Shown here one piece after another: positions 45,001 to 55,341 of a DNA stretch of 64,000 nt. The DNA is taken from NCBI GenBank assembly GCA_963970005.1, contig CAXAMN010008535.1, positions 44,597 to 108,596 of the forward strand. The letters are read 5' to 3'. The stretch's first letter is position 1; each line of letters begins with the position of its first letter. Below the pieces are notes generated by a model that had not been told where the DNA came from, did no database searches, and saw nothing but the letters and a program-made list of their open reading frames with translations. Position numbers and translations under genes: made by a program. Source of the stretch: Durusdinium trenchii (lineage: Eukaryota; Sar; Dinophyceae; Suessiales; Symbiodiniaceae).

Positions 45001-48000
45001 AGACAGCTTTGCCGAGCGCAAACCAGGAGGCTTGTTTGGGTATGAACATGCCTTGCCAGAATCTTGATTGCAAGCATTTGCATGTGCTCGGGTCAAAGAT
45101 GGGAATCCTGCATGAACATCATAGATGCATTTCCACAACCTCAACTCCTTTCCTGTATTTACTTAGTCTACTTGTTTAGAGTTTTCATGGAGATGTCGTA
45201 ACCTTTATGTTCAAATCCAACATGTTATCAGGTTGCAGGAAAGCAGATGATCACAGGTTTCATTGGCAGCCACATCCGCGTCGGTGACAAACATCCATTT
45301 TGTGAGATTTGGCATTTGTAGGAAATCTACTACCCTCAGCGAGTTGGTGCGAAGTATGTCGAATGTGGTCTCGAGGAGCTTGGGTCCTGTGGTCAGGGTA
45401 GAGCCTCCATCAACGTCTTGAGCGGTCCACATCCCAGGAACTGGATCAAGCGATGACTGTGATTCCGGGATACTTGCTAAACCAAACCAAGCTTGAACTG
45501 CTTTCGCCCAGGCAGGCCGTGAATGGCCTAGGAAAGCATGCAGACTGGTGTTCAAGAAGCCTTCATTCCGAAATCAAAACAAATGCCCTGGAACATTGCA
45601 GGATCTAAAGTGTTCAAGCCAATGTTGGCCCTGGCAGCTGACTGGAGCTTCTTGTCAAGCAACAGTTGTTCAATGCCAAGGCGTGACTATGCCAGAATCA
45701 GACAGTTGCTGTTGTGCGAACGCACTGCACTTGTTGCAGGATGCATTTGATCAGAAGCGAAAAGCCTCCCAATATACATAATCATTTGTTTTGGAGCAGC
45801 TTATAGGCAATCAAACAATAATATCTAACAACGTTAGGCTTGACTTATAGATGTTTGTTGCAGCTGGTGTAAGACCAAATCACTTAGCAGCCTGAGAGTT
45901 CTCAGCTGCATGGCATTACAATGGCCTTCGCTGAGGGAGATCATGACTGGTACGCAGACATTGATCCCTGTGTATGTGCGGTTCAGGACAGTTGCACAGG
46001 TTTTTGCCGTGCTCAGGTGAAGCGTTTGAATCTAATTGACTTGAAGGGACTGGCCCCAAGAGGCCAAAAGTCAGGTTTGACCTGAGGCCTTCTCAAAACG
46101 TGCACTAGTTGGTTGAACATGTTTGACTTTAGGCTGCGCAGCTGAACGTTCCCTGAAAACATAGTTTTTGTCTAGCCATGGGAGACTGAGGCTGTGGAAT
46201 GGCATGTGCTTTTGCATAGACGTTTGAAGATGAATACCCAAAGAATGTGTTTTTCAGCAACTGGTTTCGCCCAAAAGCCGCGGCCACTTGGTGAAATGGC
46301 CGATGTAAGTAGCTTCTTGTTACTAGTAGTGAGGCCAGGAGCCCCTAGTAGCTTGAAAGGGCCGATGTAAGAGTGTGTTTATTTGCGGGAAATCCTGTAA
46401 GGTAAGCACGACATAGCCACCTCGCAGATTCGCAAGGTCAATAACTGACAGCACCGCCCGTCCAGGAGGAAGCAAATCCTTTGAACTTCCTCTCCGGGCC
46501 TTTCTTCACATGACCAGCACATGTCTAGTCATGGCATCATGAAAGTCACTGGGAGCCTTCCAAACTGGTTTTGTCAGTACAGAGGCCAAGCAGGCAAAGT
46601 CGCAAAGTGCCTGTTTCATTCTTGCTCTCAATTCAAATTAGGCGCACGGATTCTTAGAACAGTTTCGCAACGTTCGAGATGTGCTGCATGAGGGCACAAA
46701 CAAGGAGGAATGATTGGCGGTGGCCTGCGATAATGACCCTGAGATGACAACGGCTTGCTGATTCAACTTGCAATAAGGCTTTTTATATGGACTGTAGCTG
46801 TAGCAGAGGGTTATATATATATATATATCAGAACAGTTTTTTTTTCTGATTGTGCTAAAGGTGCACCAAACAGATGAAGACGAAGATATAAACTTGCATC
46901 CCCGCTCAAATGTTTGACCCATTTCAGCTTTCAGCATATTTCATGAGGTGCAGATGGCCAGCAGCTGTGGGTACCATTGCTTGAAAAAGCTTATGCCAAG
47001 GCCAGAAGTTCAGGGTGAACCAAGCTCGGTCGTGAAAAATAGGTTTAAAACGCTTATGTATTAATACATGTCATACATGTATATAAAATATAACATAATA
47101 TAACAATTTGTTGGCTGCTATTAATACTATTTGTAGATATCAATTGTGTTTTGATAGTTGCTGCTACGGTGTGACTTTCTTGTCAATATTACGCCAGGCT
47201 GATGAACCTAGTATGACTACGACAAGTGCTAAACCACCATGCCACTAGTCGCCTGACTTGTATATATATATATATATATGTGCCTGTGAAATAGCACCAG
47301 CCATCCTTACCATGACAAACATGGCACACGTTTTCGACGTAGATGTGCTTATTGCTCCATCAGGCACACGGCTCATACCGTGCCATCAGTGGAGGAGAGA
47401 TTGCAGAGGCGTTGGGATCCTTGTTCTTTTGATACCTTGCATGATCTGGATTCTTGCAGACATGGCGCCCATTGAGGCTGACAAGCAGACGGATCACACA
47501 TGATCACACGTTCGTCAGAGGTGGTGTTTGTTTGGTCACATCACAGTGGGCGTACAACAACAACTCATCGAAGCATCCCCACTATTTTGTTTCCCTCATC
47601 CGGGCCTATTTACTGATCATTTCGCACACTTACCGCATTCTTGAGACACTTGCAGGGCGTGTGTTCAGACCCTTGCAGTGCCGAACGAAGACAAACCAAG
47701 AACAACAATGATTTGACTGTTCCCATCCATTGTCATCCTGAATGTGCTGATCAGAAGTAACCAGGCTGAGATATGACAGTCAGCGAGAGTCAACGTGGAC
47801 ATGGACTAGGTCTTTGTGTCCCACGCCCCTTTCAGGCCCTTTTGGATCTCACCGGCTGCCCAACCGAAAGCATTGATTTCGACGAGCATTTGCCTCAGAC
47901 AGACTGTGTCTCGTGCACGTCAGCTGGTTTATGCAATACAGTTGCTCGAACATGCCTATGGGCGTCGGTAGGGAGAGGGTCGTGCTGATTCTGGTGGTGC

Positions 48001-51000
48001 ACAGGCCTGGCTTTGACCCTCAGGAGCTATGGCGGAGGCTGCTGGAGTTTAAGGCCGCTGAACCTTCTGGCACTCAACCTGAATCTGCAGAACTCGGGGA
48101 CAATCGGTAGGCAAACTAAAAAGATCCAAAAAGAACAGTTGGCTTTGTTGGGAGGAGGATGTCAAATAATGTCAAACGAACTAGAAATGACTCAAAGGGA
48201 GCTACCGGGAAGTTATGACTTCTTGATCCCACTTCGTCATCGCAAGGTCTTCTTTGTGGGCATCGCCCAAACTCTTCTTCTTGCATGCCTAGGGCTCGTC
48301 TTGGATGTTGGACATCTCTACTTGACTTACCAGGACCTGCGCCACCAGATTGTATACGACCATTTCATAATGCAATTTTAGAGTTAAGTTCCCCTAAACA
48401 TCTAGGAACCAAATGAATAGTGCCAGCATGAGCTATCCTGCGTCCAGTAGGCAGTAGCTTACTTGTAGGTACTAGCGACTCCCTAGCTTCTACTAGCTAC
48501 CTACCTTTAGCTAACCTACCTACCTCATACCTCTACTTGCGGCCTCCGCCCCTTAAGAGAGAACCAAAACACAATATATATATATATATACACTCATTGT
48601 CTTGGTAAAGCATATGGAAACAAGAAGTTGAAAAGCAGTCAGAGGCCGCCGACTTCCCCATGGGCTGTGCCACCGCAGGGAACCCTGAGCTCCGCGAGGC
48701 GGGACCTGGAAAACGAACTATATACACAAACCAAGGAGGTCGAGGTCTACCTCTACATGTTTTTATTTTTAATGGCGGGGTAGGCCCGGGTAGGCCGCTA
48801 GTAGAGGTAGGTTAGCTAGGTAGGTAGCTAGAGGAAGGGAGGGAGTCGCTAGTACCTACAAGAAAGCCACTACCTACTGGACGCAGGATAGCTCTCGCTT
48901 CTTCAAGGAAGCTCCCCTCGTCGCCCTAAAGGCGGCGGGGGGGAGCTTCCTTGAATTGAAGAAGCACTCGCACTATTCATTTGGTTCCTAGATGTTTAGG
49001 GAAAATGCCAGAGAGTGTTCTTTCAATAGCTGTTTAATGCTTTTTAGATATTTGTATGTAAATATATACAGAACTTGAGGGAAGAATTGGGCTCAAGACT
49101 CCACCATCTCACAGTCTCACGTAAGAGGTTGTGGAGGGGTGGGCTCCAAAGTTTGACCTCAAAGGATTCGACATGAACTGTTTGCTACGATTAAGGATAA
49201 AGTCACATCACATATCTTACAGAGCCCATTTCAACTGGGCTCTCGCTTGATGAAACCAAAAGTTATTGAGTTTGCCGTGACAGTGGCCATCCCTGTTGCA
49301 ATACAGACTCAGCAAGTCATGTTCTATGGGGTGATGTCCAAGTTACATGACATGAATGAAATCTTTGCAGACGCTCAGCCCACGTGCTTCCAAACCTGCG
49401 TGTATCGTGCTTTGTCCACCACTAGTCACTAGGCATACAGTGGACACATATTGACTAGGCCTCAACCAAGGTTTCGTGTTTATCAAAGCCAGTGCACACA
49501 AGAACGGCCAAAAGGTTGCTGGTCTACGCATGTTTGAGCTTCATTGTGTTCCTGCTGTAAGCAACGGGTCTTTTTGGGAGATTTGTCCAGGTGGGTCTTT
49601 GTGGAAACCATGCCTACAGCGTGCTGGATGTGAGGGAAATCTTCGATCCACGCTTTATGGGCAGGGAGCGCTCTCAGTGTCACAGTTGCAACCAATTTGT
49701 TATCTTGGGTTTTCTAACTTTATTGACGCTTGCTATTCAAGAATCTGTAGCCTGGATCATGGGTGGCAATGCTTCGAACATGAATGCATTCATTTGGGGC
49801 GATATATATATATAAGCCACGCTTGAGCAGCTAGATTCGAGAACGGCAAACTCTTGTCCTCATTGGGCGGTTAGTTCCTGAGTCGGGTTAGTCTTTGGAA
49901 GCATAGCTGATGCACTGGCCCATGCAGGAGTTGGGCTATGGCGGAGCGCAACAGGCGAGCTGTAATGTTTGGCAGCCAAATATGTTTGGTATGTTGGCAT
50001 GTTCGCTGTATATAACTTTTCCATAGTATTACATATAACTATAGCGCTGCAACAGTTCTTTAATGTGTTTTATGTGTGTTATAGAGTTTATTGGATATGT
50101 ATGATGCAGCATGGCATAAACAAGGGGCTGTGAGCTGCTGTGAGCCGCTTGCTCGGATTGTCTATGCTGGGAGGCCAAACAAAGAAGCATCGTTTGATCA
50201 ATATGGGAAGCAGCCAGATATCAAATGCAATCCCATACTATGGAAACATATACCATGTAGAAGAATTGCTATACATTGAAACGGATCACACCCTTTTGAC
50301 CAACAATAGACAGCAATTCAGCTCCATTCTTGATGGGCAAACTCCTACACTACCTGACTGAGATGTCCTCCATCTATTTCTATCTCATGTGATGCCTTCT
50401 TCCAGACCCGGGTGTGTTTCTTGTTTCCTTTACAACTCCTGCGATTGCAGGAGTGAAAGTGCAGACATAAAATGGTGACTTTCCACAGAAGCTTGCACAA
50501 TAAACTCTGAACTGAACCAATTCTGCTGAAGCAGATCACCCTGCGGCACTGCGGCAGGATGGCATGGTACGCCTCCTGAGGATCAGGAACCCACATGGAG
50601 TGGGTCGTGGCCCTGGCACCGGTTGGAAACCACCCTGACTAGTAACTAGATTTGCGTGACAATATGGTATGCTGCTATATTATATATGAGTGCCTATCAA
50701 AACCTGTCTTTGTGTAGCTTAAAGGAGGCTGGACGTCATTTTGAACTTGCTAGTCTTGGTAGTAAGGATAACCTCAAGAACGATAGGGTCGGGAACAAAA
50801 AACGATACCTGATGGTGATTAGTTATATACATGATTAGTTCTGATATATAGATGCTTTGAGAAAGCTATATCCTTTGCACTCCTTTTCAAAGTTGCCTTT
50901 CTGTTTTTGTTGCCTCAAAACGGCAGGGTTTGAGCAGAATCTTTATTGACCCTGCCTTCCGAGTACTTGGCGGAATCAGCCAGCCAGCAAAGTATCCAGC

Positions 51001-52294
51001 GGAATCATTGGAATCAGACGGCTGGGCCCCGATCTTCAGGGTCCGAAATTTCCAGCATCGCAAAACGATACCCCAAACGATACCATTCTGATCCATCTTT
51101 GAGCATGTTTAGGCCCACAAGACCAGAGGTCCACATGTGGGACTCTGCCAGTCAGTAAAAAGAAGAAGTAGTCACTGTGGGTGCGCAGCTATAGGCCTTC
51201 ATGTTGGGAGTGCTAATTCCAATAATCAGCGCAAGCCTTCAAAACGATAGGGTCGGGTCAATAATCAACGTAAGTATTACTGTTGTTTGTTTGTTTGACC
51301 TACTGTTGCATGTTCAGGACCACACCTGCTGGTTCTCGTTGAGAATCAAGTGATTGTGCGATTCTATGATTCTATGATGTTCAATCAACATTGACTTGTT
51401 GACTTGCCTCGAAATAAGAAGCCTCCGTATTTTCCAACATCCCTTTTAAGGAATTCATGCTTTGCTCCTGCCATCTTCAGTGTTATTGTTCTAAAGAGCT
51501 GCCTCCATCCTAGTAGCGATGGCCTCCAACCTCAGACAAATGTAACACGCCGTCTATATTATGTATATATATATATATGTATATATTCATGTCGGTCTAT
51601 CCAGGGGTCTACAGCAGAGGTGAGTGGAATGGAGAGTGGAGCCCGGAACCGAGCTCGCTTGTTGCACTCTACCCAATGATGTTGTCTCTCATGCCGAATC
51701 TCAAAGGGGAAGATGAGGGAGGATGGACTTATAGAAGATGTGAAATGGCTTCAAGGAGCGTCTGTTGATCAATGTTTGCAAGGTGCTGGACTGTAGTGTT
51801 GGCTTCACTGGCATCCCAGGTGACAAGTCTGCCGAGTGGACTGAAAGCCTTTCCAGCTGCCTGGCAGCAAGTTGCTTACCATGTCACCATTTCTGCATAC
51901 GTTTGCAGTAGATTCCTTTGACCCTCTTTTCTAGAACCCACGAGAGCAAAAAGAGCGGCATGAAAAAATTGAGCAACAGTAGGTCGACAGAGTAAGCTCA
52001 ACATTTGCCCACTGGGGCGGGTGTTCCATTTCACGTTAGGGCTGTTGCAAGTTGGCTGGGTTTTCGCTCAAGCAGCTGGACTTGATGCATCCAAGGTGAA
52101 TTGGGATGCACTGGTGTCTTGGGCTTGGCCAGACATGAACTCGCCAGCAGATGCGCTCGAGAACTGCATGATCCAGAATCTAATAGTATCTAATAGTCTA
52201 CATTCGCCACGTTTCCTGCACAAAGTTGGCAGTGCATCAGGTGGACGATGGCACCTTTTGGATGGACTACATGCATTTCCTTATGGCCTTTCAG
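33004..52294 (+). CDS. Calpain-type cysteine protease, many small exons
   Basis: Exons with calpain motifs, in order: 33004-33050 (QGGVGDCWFLSA, catalytic Cys 33031-33033), probably 34985-35087 (VFFDTKLKVEVG), 36180-36231 (GCYQINLFLDGEWK), 37340-37379 (AVTIDDRLPCRIL), 46954-47000 (QQLWVPLLEKAYAK), 47836 to about 47890 (ALLDLTGCPTES), 48024-48053 (ELWRRLLEFK), 49591 to about 49640 (VGLCGNHAYSVLDV, catalytic His 49609-49611), 50558-50603 (LLRIRNPHGVG, catalytic Asn 50588-50590), 51620-51640, 51820 to about 51846 (SDKSAEWTE) and 52241-52294 (VDDGTFWMDYMHFL). Phases agree where checked: 37340-37379 to 46954 (phase 1), and the three joins giving GVGEWNGEWSDKSAEWTE. Most introns start with GC. The usual NPWG reads NPHG. 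The exon for the GSY block after EKAYAK, the N-terminus and the stop were not found. Exon 54838-54908 may be C-terminal. A lipase gene lies in the 9.6-kb intron. Confidence 0.8.
35250..35400 (+). other. Unassigned coding-like ORF inside the calpain gene
   Basis: The plus strand reads EPVVRNERQKPFGPGASRGR, then PTTRSDFETLWRRN, to a TGA at 35402. The opposite strand is also open here. It could be an exon or chance. A short coiled stretch at 34675-34745 (EQVAKQENLEQVAEEKNFAQ) is similar in status. Confidence 0.2.
37970..43540 (+). CDS. Secreted class-3-type lipase, nested in the calpain intron
   Basis: This is an alpha/beta-hydrolase expected to cleave ester bonds of lipids. Exon 1 starts at 37970 with a signal peptide (MFVRFLCVLLSPCLA) and continues LAYLEKAVYCGQEAFDKWQA, ending near 38094. 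Exon 39262-39378 has VAMRGTFGVISSLLDAVFW and SCQVDSGFYL (oxyanion-side RGT motif). Exon 39570-39695 has LYLVGHSQGAAS (nucleophile Ser codon 39654-39656). Exon 40762-40807 has AFTVQHMYALESPRPG. Exon 43413 onward has GNGKFAEALGKLL and AWRVVHYQDW. Joins agree in phase (SGFYL|AYLSVRDK; ESPRP|GNGKFAEAL). Introns at 39379, 39696 and 40808 start with GC. The catalytic Asp is probably in the exon after ESPRPG (HYQD). The final exon with the catalytic His was not found. The gene lies between calpain exons at 37379 and 46954 on the same strand. Confidence 0.75.
39020..39192 (-). repeat. Dispersed CTACTAG repeat, reverse orientation
   Basis: Runs of CTACTAGTAGC, AAGAAGCTACTAGTAACAAG and GCATTACTACTAGTAGC, with GCAAGGACGCTACTAGTAGC. 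It lies in the lipase intron just upstream of the RGT exon. Confidence 0.8.
40527..40582 (+). repeat. Dispersed CTAGTAG repeat, one unit
   Basis: ATGCTCCTAGTAACGCCAGG is followed by AGCCCCTAGTAGCTTCTTGT and TGCTAG. It is a short single-unit copy in a lipase intron. Confidence 0.7.
41182..43067. mobile_element. Candidate TIR-bounded element (~1.9 kb) in an (AT)n tract
   Basis: GCTACCCCCCACCAATACAC at 41182 faces its near reverse complement GTGTGTATTGGAGGGGGGGT ending at 43067, giving about 20 of 24 matching bases. Both outer sides are (AT)n runs (41164-41178 and 43073-43090). The interior is AT-richer than its surroundings. On the minus strand two ORFs occur: 41748-41563 (61 codons, Lys/Glu-rich) and 42076-41855 (73 codons, WNWDDG-type). 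Neither matches a transposase I know. It could be a non-autonomous DNA transposon inserted in the lipase intron between 40808 and 43412. Confidence 0.45.
42736..42781. other. Near-perfect 46-nt hairpin
   Basis: GGGCGTGACAGAGGTACGAA, then GA, pairs with its reverse complement around a CC centre; the 22-base arms have one C-C mismatch. It is followed by a degenerate tandem repeat of about 43 bases (TCCTCTAAGTATTGGAGTCT / TCCTTGAAGTACTGCAGTCT). No following U tract or gene suggests a terminator. Confidence 0.85.
43820..44215 (+). repeat. GC-rich GTGCCGGTGCTGG minisatellite
   Basis: Units of about 55-65 bases contain GTGAGCTGGCTGTGCGCGTG, GTGGAGACAGG and GTGCCGGTGCCGGTGCTGG. They repeat about six times with length variation. 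Long ORFs are open on both strands because the unit lacks stop codons, and the products are purely repetitive. A weaker related stretch continues to about 44395. Confidence 0.85.
45250..45430 (-). CDS. Possible minus-strand exon, unknown
   Basis: The minus strand reads MWTAQDVDGGSTLTTGPKLL, ETTFDILRTNSLRVVDFLQ and KWMFVTDADVAANET with codon choice typical of the window's exons. It lies in the calpain intron after the lipase. One plus frame (QMITGFIGSHIRVGDKHPF) is also open over its first 70 bases. No family is recognised. Confidence 0.25.
46306..46362 (+). repeat. Dispersed CTAGTAG repeat, one unit
   Basis: AGCTTCTTGTTACTAGTAGT is followed by GAGGCCAGGAGCCCCTAGTA. It is a short copy inside the calpain intron. 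Confidence 0.7.
48389..49004. mobile_element. 616-bp foldback element with long inverted arms
   Basis: The left end TTCCCCTAAACATCTAGGAA (continuing CCAAATGAATAGTG) and the reverse complement of the right end agree at about 32 of 34 bases. The similarity continues inward about 150 bases: GAGCTATCCTGCGTCCAGTA, CTTGTAGGTACTAGCGACTC and CTAGCTACCTACC. The right arm alone carries an inserted hairpin (48898-48966, arms CTTCTTCAAGGAAGCTCC). The centre (48543-48775) is unique and contains an (AT)n tract. There is no transposase. The architecture is that of a foldback or MITE-like element, lying in a calpain intron. Confidence 0.8.
51510..51536 (+). repeat. Single CTAGTAGCGATGGCCTCCAA unit
   Basis: CATCCTAGTAGCGATGGCCT followed by CCAACCT matches the array flanking the retrotransposon. 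It is an isolated copy in a calpain intron, just upstream of the 21-nt exon. Confidence 0.75.
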
Positions 52295-52975
52295 GCTCGC
52301 ACCAGGACCATTCTGATTTGTTTCGCTCATTCCTTTTTCACTAGGGATGTTGTGGGCTTACGACATGCCAGAATTCACAGCTGGATGGCCGGCGTTATCC
52401 CTGTTCTGTCGAAGCACTTGGTGCATGATGGTGCATGAACCCCCAGGTAGTGGATGTGTGCCCGCTCCCCAGACATGCCAACTGCAATTCCTCGTATTCC
52501 CTTGAGGTGCTCTTCAAAGCTGAGTATTGGATAATCAGTGCAGCGCATGATGGTGGTCCAGGAAATTTATGGCTTGTTTGACCAAGTCCGAGGGTGGTTG
52601 TGTCGCCATCTAAGTCATTACTGCTATTCCATACTATTGCCACAGACAACCACAACTATGACTGATTCAGCTCCAAACTGACCAGACCCACTGTATCCCA
52701 CTATGATAGAAAACCTCCATTTGATCGACTATGTTTTTCCTCAAAGATCAAAGCAACCCAAATGCTTGCAAACCTGTTTTCTGTGCAACTGACGCATCCC
52801 CCTTGGCTTTCTGAGGCTTGGCACATCGTGGCTGGCATGCTGCCAGCTTCTCCAATGCCTTTTGCGCGAAGAGTTCAGGGAGCCGGATTTGCAAGGCCTG
52901 GCGGCCTAGTTCCTAGGGTCAATGTTCGATGAGTCCTAGGGTCAATGGCCCCGTCCATGGTCGGTCAGGCGATGC

Positions 52976-53166
52976 ACTTGTTCCTAGTAACTTCTTGTTA
53001 CTACTAGTAAGGCACTTGTTACTAGAAGCGATGCACTTGTTACTACTAGCGTGGCACTTGTTCCTAATTCGATTGAATTCTTGTTTCTAGTAGCGATGCC
53101 CTTTCCTCCTAGTAGCTTCCTTGCTCCTAGTAGCGATGCCAGGAGCCCCTAGTAGCGTCCTTGCAA
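52976..53166 (+). repeat. Dispersed CTAGTAG repeat array
   Basis: Units of TTGTTACTACTAG, GCACTTGTTACTAGAAGCGA and TAGTAGCGATGCCAGGAGCC repeat every 25-40 bases. A run of GCACTTGTT units is followed by GTAGCGTCCTTG units, mixing two variants of the family. Confidence 0.8.
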
Positions 53167-53249
53167 GGCCTGGCCTATTCCCGGATTTGTTGGCCTCAAA
53201 GATGTCCCAGACTGCACGAATGTTCTTTGCAGCGTTCTTGCGCGCAAAG

Positions 53250-54165
53250 TCCTGAGTGGTGGATAATGGTGGATTTGTGACCTTTGGGTTGCTGCTGGTC
53301 AATGTTCAATGCACTTGCAATGGTTTCTGCATAATTGTGATGCACTTGCTGAGACTGTTTGTGCATGGACGCAGCGGCGCATCATTGATGGTGTTTTTTT
53401 TGGTTTTGCATCACCAGCCTGCAAAGTTCTCTTCAACGCGATGGAGGGATGCGCTTCCAGCTTTGCTTTGGATTGGGTGGTCCGATCCTTTCTGATGCCA
53501 TTCAGCCAGGGATCGGTTGCAGCTATCAACCTGCATTCACATCCTTTTGCTTTGCCTGCCACGAGGATTGACAGAATGTCATGCACATGTATATGCATAC
53601 CTCACTGCATAAATTAAGAGCAAAGCGCTGGTCAATGCGGGGTTTGGAGAGATGGTCAAAATTCTAAAGACAAACATTCTGCTCCATGAGTTGAAAAGTG
53701 GTGATCCAGAGGTGATGGATCAAAAGTCTGAACCATGCCGTGAAAAGAGGGAACTGCAAGATCAAAAAAGGTCCAAGTCAAAAGTTGGTTCCATGGATAT
53801 GAGGATATCCAAGACGGGTCTCACCTCCCGAAAAGAAGTTGACAGAAAGGATCTTCAGCCTCAACACAATACTTGAAAGATGTACGTGTCTTGTCTGTAA
53901 TTTCAAAGGTAAACCTGTAATCCTCCATGAATATGTTTTGTTGGATACAAATACTGTAGGGGCGATTGTCTATATGATTCTGTATGTTACAGCCTACAGT
54001 GAGTTTGCAATACCTCCGACACTATATGATAATATTTTGATGCATGGGGTTAGGGTTCTGAATTGGTTCAACAGAAACTAAATAATCCAAAAGTAGTAGG
54101 AGAAAAGAGAAGCGATAACACCATAACACCACAACTGACAGACAAACACACACACACACGCACAA
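53250..54165. other. No confident gene
   Basis: ORFs at 53309-53617 (both strands open) and 53652-53876 (+, Lys/Glu-rich, MVKILKTNILLHELKSG) have no recognised motif. A (CA)n tract lies near 54146-54163. Confidence 0.35.
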
Positions 54166-54172
54166 CTATCAT

Positions 54173-54342
54173 TAAGTTTCTCTAAACATCTAAATGAATA
54201 GAGCGGCGGGGGAGCTTCCTGGAAGAAGTGTGAGCTATCCTGCGTCCAGCTCCTAGTAGCTTACTTGTAGGTACTAGCTACCTAGCTACCTAGCTCTTGG
54301 CTACTGCCTAGCTCACCTCTACTAGCGGCCTACCGCCCGGTC
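54173..54342 (+). repeat. Foldback-family arm, single copy
   Basis: TTCTCTAAACATCTAAATGA is followed by GAGCTATCCTGCGTCCAGCT, CTTACTTGTAGGTACTAGCT and CCTCTACTAGCGGCCTACCG. This is the order of the left arm of the 48389 element. No inverted partner follows within 3 kb. Confidence 0.75.
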
Positions 54343-54650
54343 AAAAAGAACTCTTCTCCCTGTGGTGTCCCATTGGGTTCTTCCTGTGCCTTTGTCTTTC
54401 TTTCCTCAATGCGTCCTCTCCGGCGGTCCCAGAGACTCGCCTTGGATTCCAAAAATGTCACCGGCGCAAACGGAAAGATGTTATTGATTTTTCAGGTACT
54501 TTTAGGAAAGTTCCTGGGTCTCAGAAAAAGGTCTCACGTACTCTTAAGAAGGGTCTTTTTGTGTTCGTATATTTTTTTGCTTTTCTTTGCGCCAGTGTCG
54601 ACCGTTCTGTTTCAGACATGCCTTTTTGGTTGAACATTCAAACGGATGGT
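54343..54650 (+). other. Open stop-free frame after the foldback arm
   Basis: A frame without an early ATG is open for about 95 codons: KELFSLWCPIGFFLCLCL, then FLNASSPAVPETRLGFQKCH, RRKRKDVIDFSGTFRKVPG, and on to a TGA in the sequence after FWLNIQTDG. It has a hydrophobic start and a basic middle, and may be an old mobile-element remnant or chance. I recognise no family. Confidence 0.25.
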
Positions 54651-54837
54651 TGACTGCAGTGAAGTCGCGGACATACATGACGATTGCGCACAAGGTCCTG
54701 GTTTCGCTCTAGGAATACAGCTAGATACTGCAACCAATCCCAAAAACCATAACGGTGTTTTCTGCATGTCAACACCTCAAAGTTAAGACTGCAAGGCGTT
54801 GCCTTTTGCCTGCCTTTGCGCCTCTCCCGCTTTGCAG

Positions 54838-54938
54838 AACATGTACGAACTGCGCTGCGACCAGCCGACGACCCTCTACGCAATGGCTTTACAGCCAACC
54901 AAAAGAGGCAAGGAATTTTGGTGGGATTCCGTGGTTGA
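54838..54938 (+). CDS. Exon-like stretch, possibly calpain C-terminal domain
   Basis: After TTTGCAG the frame reads NMYELRCDQPTTLYAMALQP, then TKRGKEFWWDSVVE and TAG. GC donors are available inside (AGAG|GCAAGG at 54908). The pattern PTTLYAMALQPTKRG resembles the beta-sandwich domain that follows the protease core in some calpains. That link is weak and rests also on its position 2.5 kb after the last calpain core exon. Confidence 0.35.
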
Positions 54939-55119
54939 GTAGCACATTCATGATACTCCACCTGAAGTAGGGAACCTCACAGGCATTATTTGTTCCAAAG
55001 GTAGTACAATGTTCGGCTTTTGTTTGTGTGTCTTGGTGATTGCATTGCGTTCCTGCAATTGTTCATTGGGGTCGTTAGAACGTGGGAATCCTCAGAGCTT
55101 GTATCATTGAACCATTGGA

Positions 55120-55341
55120 TACCATTGGTAAATGTCGTTGAAATGAAAAGACGCGACCCTTGGAATGCCCGTGCAACTCGATGTCGAGCATGGGGTAGTT
55201 GATGTCAAGAAGTTTCTTGTTTAATTGTTTGATTCCTTTGGCTGACATGTGGAGGTGCTTGGTGCCGGGATGACCGGAAGAAGAGCTACAAACCAGGAGA
55301 CTGGCAGGGATGCGTTCCACCTCCATGAGCCGCTCTACCAT
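55120..55341 (-). CDS. Possible minus-strand exon, unknown
   Basis: The minus strand reads MVERLMEVERIPASLLVCSS, then GTKHLHMSAKGIKQLNKKLL and DINYPMLDIELHGHSKGRVF. The plus strand has stops in this interval in at least two frames (TAG at 55196, TGA at 55200), so coding here is more likely on minus. No family is recognised, and no partner exon was found. Confidence 0.35.

Noticed and set aside
45640-45680. Second calpain active-site exon (reading AADWSFLSS)
   Set aside because: The catalytic Cys is absent and the surrounding residues do not match; the GDCWFLS exon at 33004 is the only good one.
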